Assembly (NCBI GenBank): GCA_018267365.1
Contig: JAFDYQ010000023.1
Span: 1 to 64,000 of the forward strand
Length of the DNA: 64,000 nt
Direction of reading: 5' to 3'
DNA from: Bacteroidota bacterium
Lineage (GTDB): Bacteria; Bacteroidota; Bacteroidia; Chitinophagales; LD1
Below the pieces are notes generated by a model, which worked only from the letters and a program-made list of their open reading frames with translations, was not told the DNA's origin and made no database searches. The number at the start of each line of letters is the position of its first letter. Positions within the stretch are counted from its first letter, which is position 1. The position numbers and the translations under genes are program-made. Positions 63,328 through 64,000 of this stretch are shown piece after piece.

Positions 63328-64000
63328 TTACTTCTTGGCTACAAAGTCTACGCGGCGGTTGATCCAGTGCTCGGCTTTCTCCGTCACACGGTTGCCCACA
63401 GATACAGCCTCAAACTGTGCCGGCTGGAAGCCATACACGCGCACCATATAGTCTATCACTTGCTTAGCACGGCGCATGCCCAGGTCATCATTATATGGCA
63501 CAGTACCGCGCTGATCGCAGTAGCCTATCACCTTCAGCGTCAGGCCCTGATTTTCGCGGAGCGTCTTGGCTATAGCCTGCAGCTCCGGCTCATACTGGCG
63601 CTGGATATCATCCTTATTAAACTCAAAGTATACCGATGGGAAGAAGAAGCCGCCACGGCCATTGCCCATATCAGCATTCTTATCAGCAAACTTATCATTG
63701 ATAGACCTGCCGCGTGCATCTACCAGGTTGCCCTTAGGTGTATTTGGCTCAAGGTCACGGCTGTCAGGCACGCCGTCATCATCAGTATCTACAGCCTTGC
63801 CGTTCTCGTCTACCTTGGCACCCGGATCGGAGAATGGCTCTACGTCCTTCTCGTCAGGTATACCGTCGCGATCGCTGTCTACACCTGTACCATCGCCATA
63901 CACCTTCTGGCCCTCCGGTGTCTCATTATCCTTGTCAAACACATCGCTCACGCCATCTCCGTCAGAGTCTTTGTAGAGCTTGTCTACACGCTTCTCTATA
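63328..64000 (-). CDS. OmpA-family protein, C-terminal part (5' end outside window)
   Basis: The frame is open to the window edge (about 224 residues visible). Calcium-binding thrombospondin-3-like repeats (DSDRDGIPDEKDVEPF and DTDDDGVPDSRDLEPN, about 35 residues apart) lead to an OmpA C-terminal domain. It contains YFEFNKDDIQRQYEPELQAI, VIGYCDQRGTVPYNDDLGMR and RVDFVAKK, which bind peptidoglycan. The N-terminal beta-barrel or signal peptide lies beyond the window. It tethers the outer membrane to the cell wall, a common Bacteroidota structural protein. Confidence 0.92.
   Translation of the reverse strand, partial: IEKRVDKLYKDSDGDGVSDVFDKDNETPEGQKVYGDGTGVDSDRDGIPDEKDVEPFSDPGAKVDENGKAVDTDDDGVPDSRDLEPNTPKGNLVDARGRSINDKFADKNADMGNGRGGFFFPSVYFEFNKDDIQRQYEPELQAIAKTLRENQGLTLKVIGYCDQRGTVPYNDDLGMRRAKQVIDYMVRVYGFQPAQFEAVSVGNRVTEKAEHWINRRVDFVAKK

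Overview
The window is a chromosomal segment of a Bacteroidota bacterium, most likely in or near the Chitinophagales. The basis is type IX secretion (T9SS) C-terminal sorting domains, a TonB-dependent receptor with a carboxypeptidase-regulatory-like N-terminus, a DUF2723 membrane glycosyltransferase, a split KdpD, TAnnTTTG-type -7 promoter elements, and few Shine-Dalgarno sequences. Ile codons are mostly ATA and ATC, with ATT rare. Assignment to genus is not possible from the sequence alone.

Layout. (1) 1-2743: the N-terminal part of a collagen-like surface protein (minus strand), then a TPR/coiled-coil/HTH regulator. (2) 3015-8248 is the accessory region. A RepA-like helicase ATPase and a DUF6371-type zinc-finger/primase-like protein flank an AT-richer two-gene cassette. 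The cassette encodes an AAA ATPase plus a TOPRIM/RloB-like protein and is bracketed by two 46-bp inverted copies of a palindrome. A block of intergenic repeats and a hepT/mntA toxin-antitoxin pair follow. (3) 8342-14319, minus strand: two tandem DUF4331 proteins (one with a T9SS tail), a membrane-anchored TPR protein and a HupE/UreJ-like membrane protein. (4) 14630-18892: small His-rich secreted protein, TonB-dependent receptor, ECF sigma factor and soluble cupin anti-sigma factor. (5) 19015-29931: an NtrC-type regulator, a predicted sigma-54 promoter with upstream repeats, then kdp-associated genes, two micro-ORFs (one is kdpF), kdpA, kdpB, kdpC, an outer-membrane porin, a kinase-less KdpD and a separate histidine kinase. 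This is a potassium-uptake regulon carrying its own regulators.

(6) 29943-48027 is largely housekeeping: tRNA-Gln, a tandem terminator repeat, a DUF2723 transferase, rlmB, a lipoprotein, a second collagen-like protein, aroE, a DedA protein, folP, a DUF1599 protein, a GNAT acetyltransferase, a DoxX/MauE-like protein, a DppB-type permease, aroK, a PRTase, a 2TM protein and an M1 aminopeptidase. (7) 48192-54808: a secreted M43 metalloprotease, then a three-gene exopolysaccharide set (TPR/beta-barrel, cellulose-synthase-like GT2, membrane-anchored GH26). (8) 54832-56342: oxyR with an OxyR-like box at its start codon. A short divergent transcription unit, with promoter, 18-codon ORF and terminator, resembles the E. 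coli oxyR/oxyS arrangement. (9) 56559-62473: CheR, two sensor kinases and a stand-alone receiver, forming a signalling operon. (10) 62463-64000: an F420/NADP-reductase-like protein and the C-terminal part of an OmpA-family protein.

The strongest candidates for something new are the palindrome-bracketed ATPase/TOPRIM cassette, the putative OxyS-like transcript, the sigma-54-controlled kdp operon with an extra 27-residue membrane peptide, and the DUF4331/TPR/HupE gene set. All are sequence-level inferences; no database search was run.
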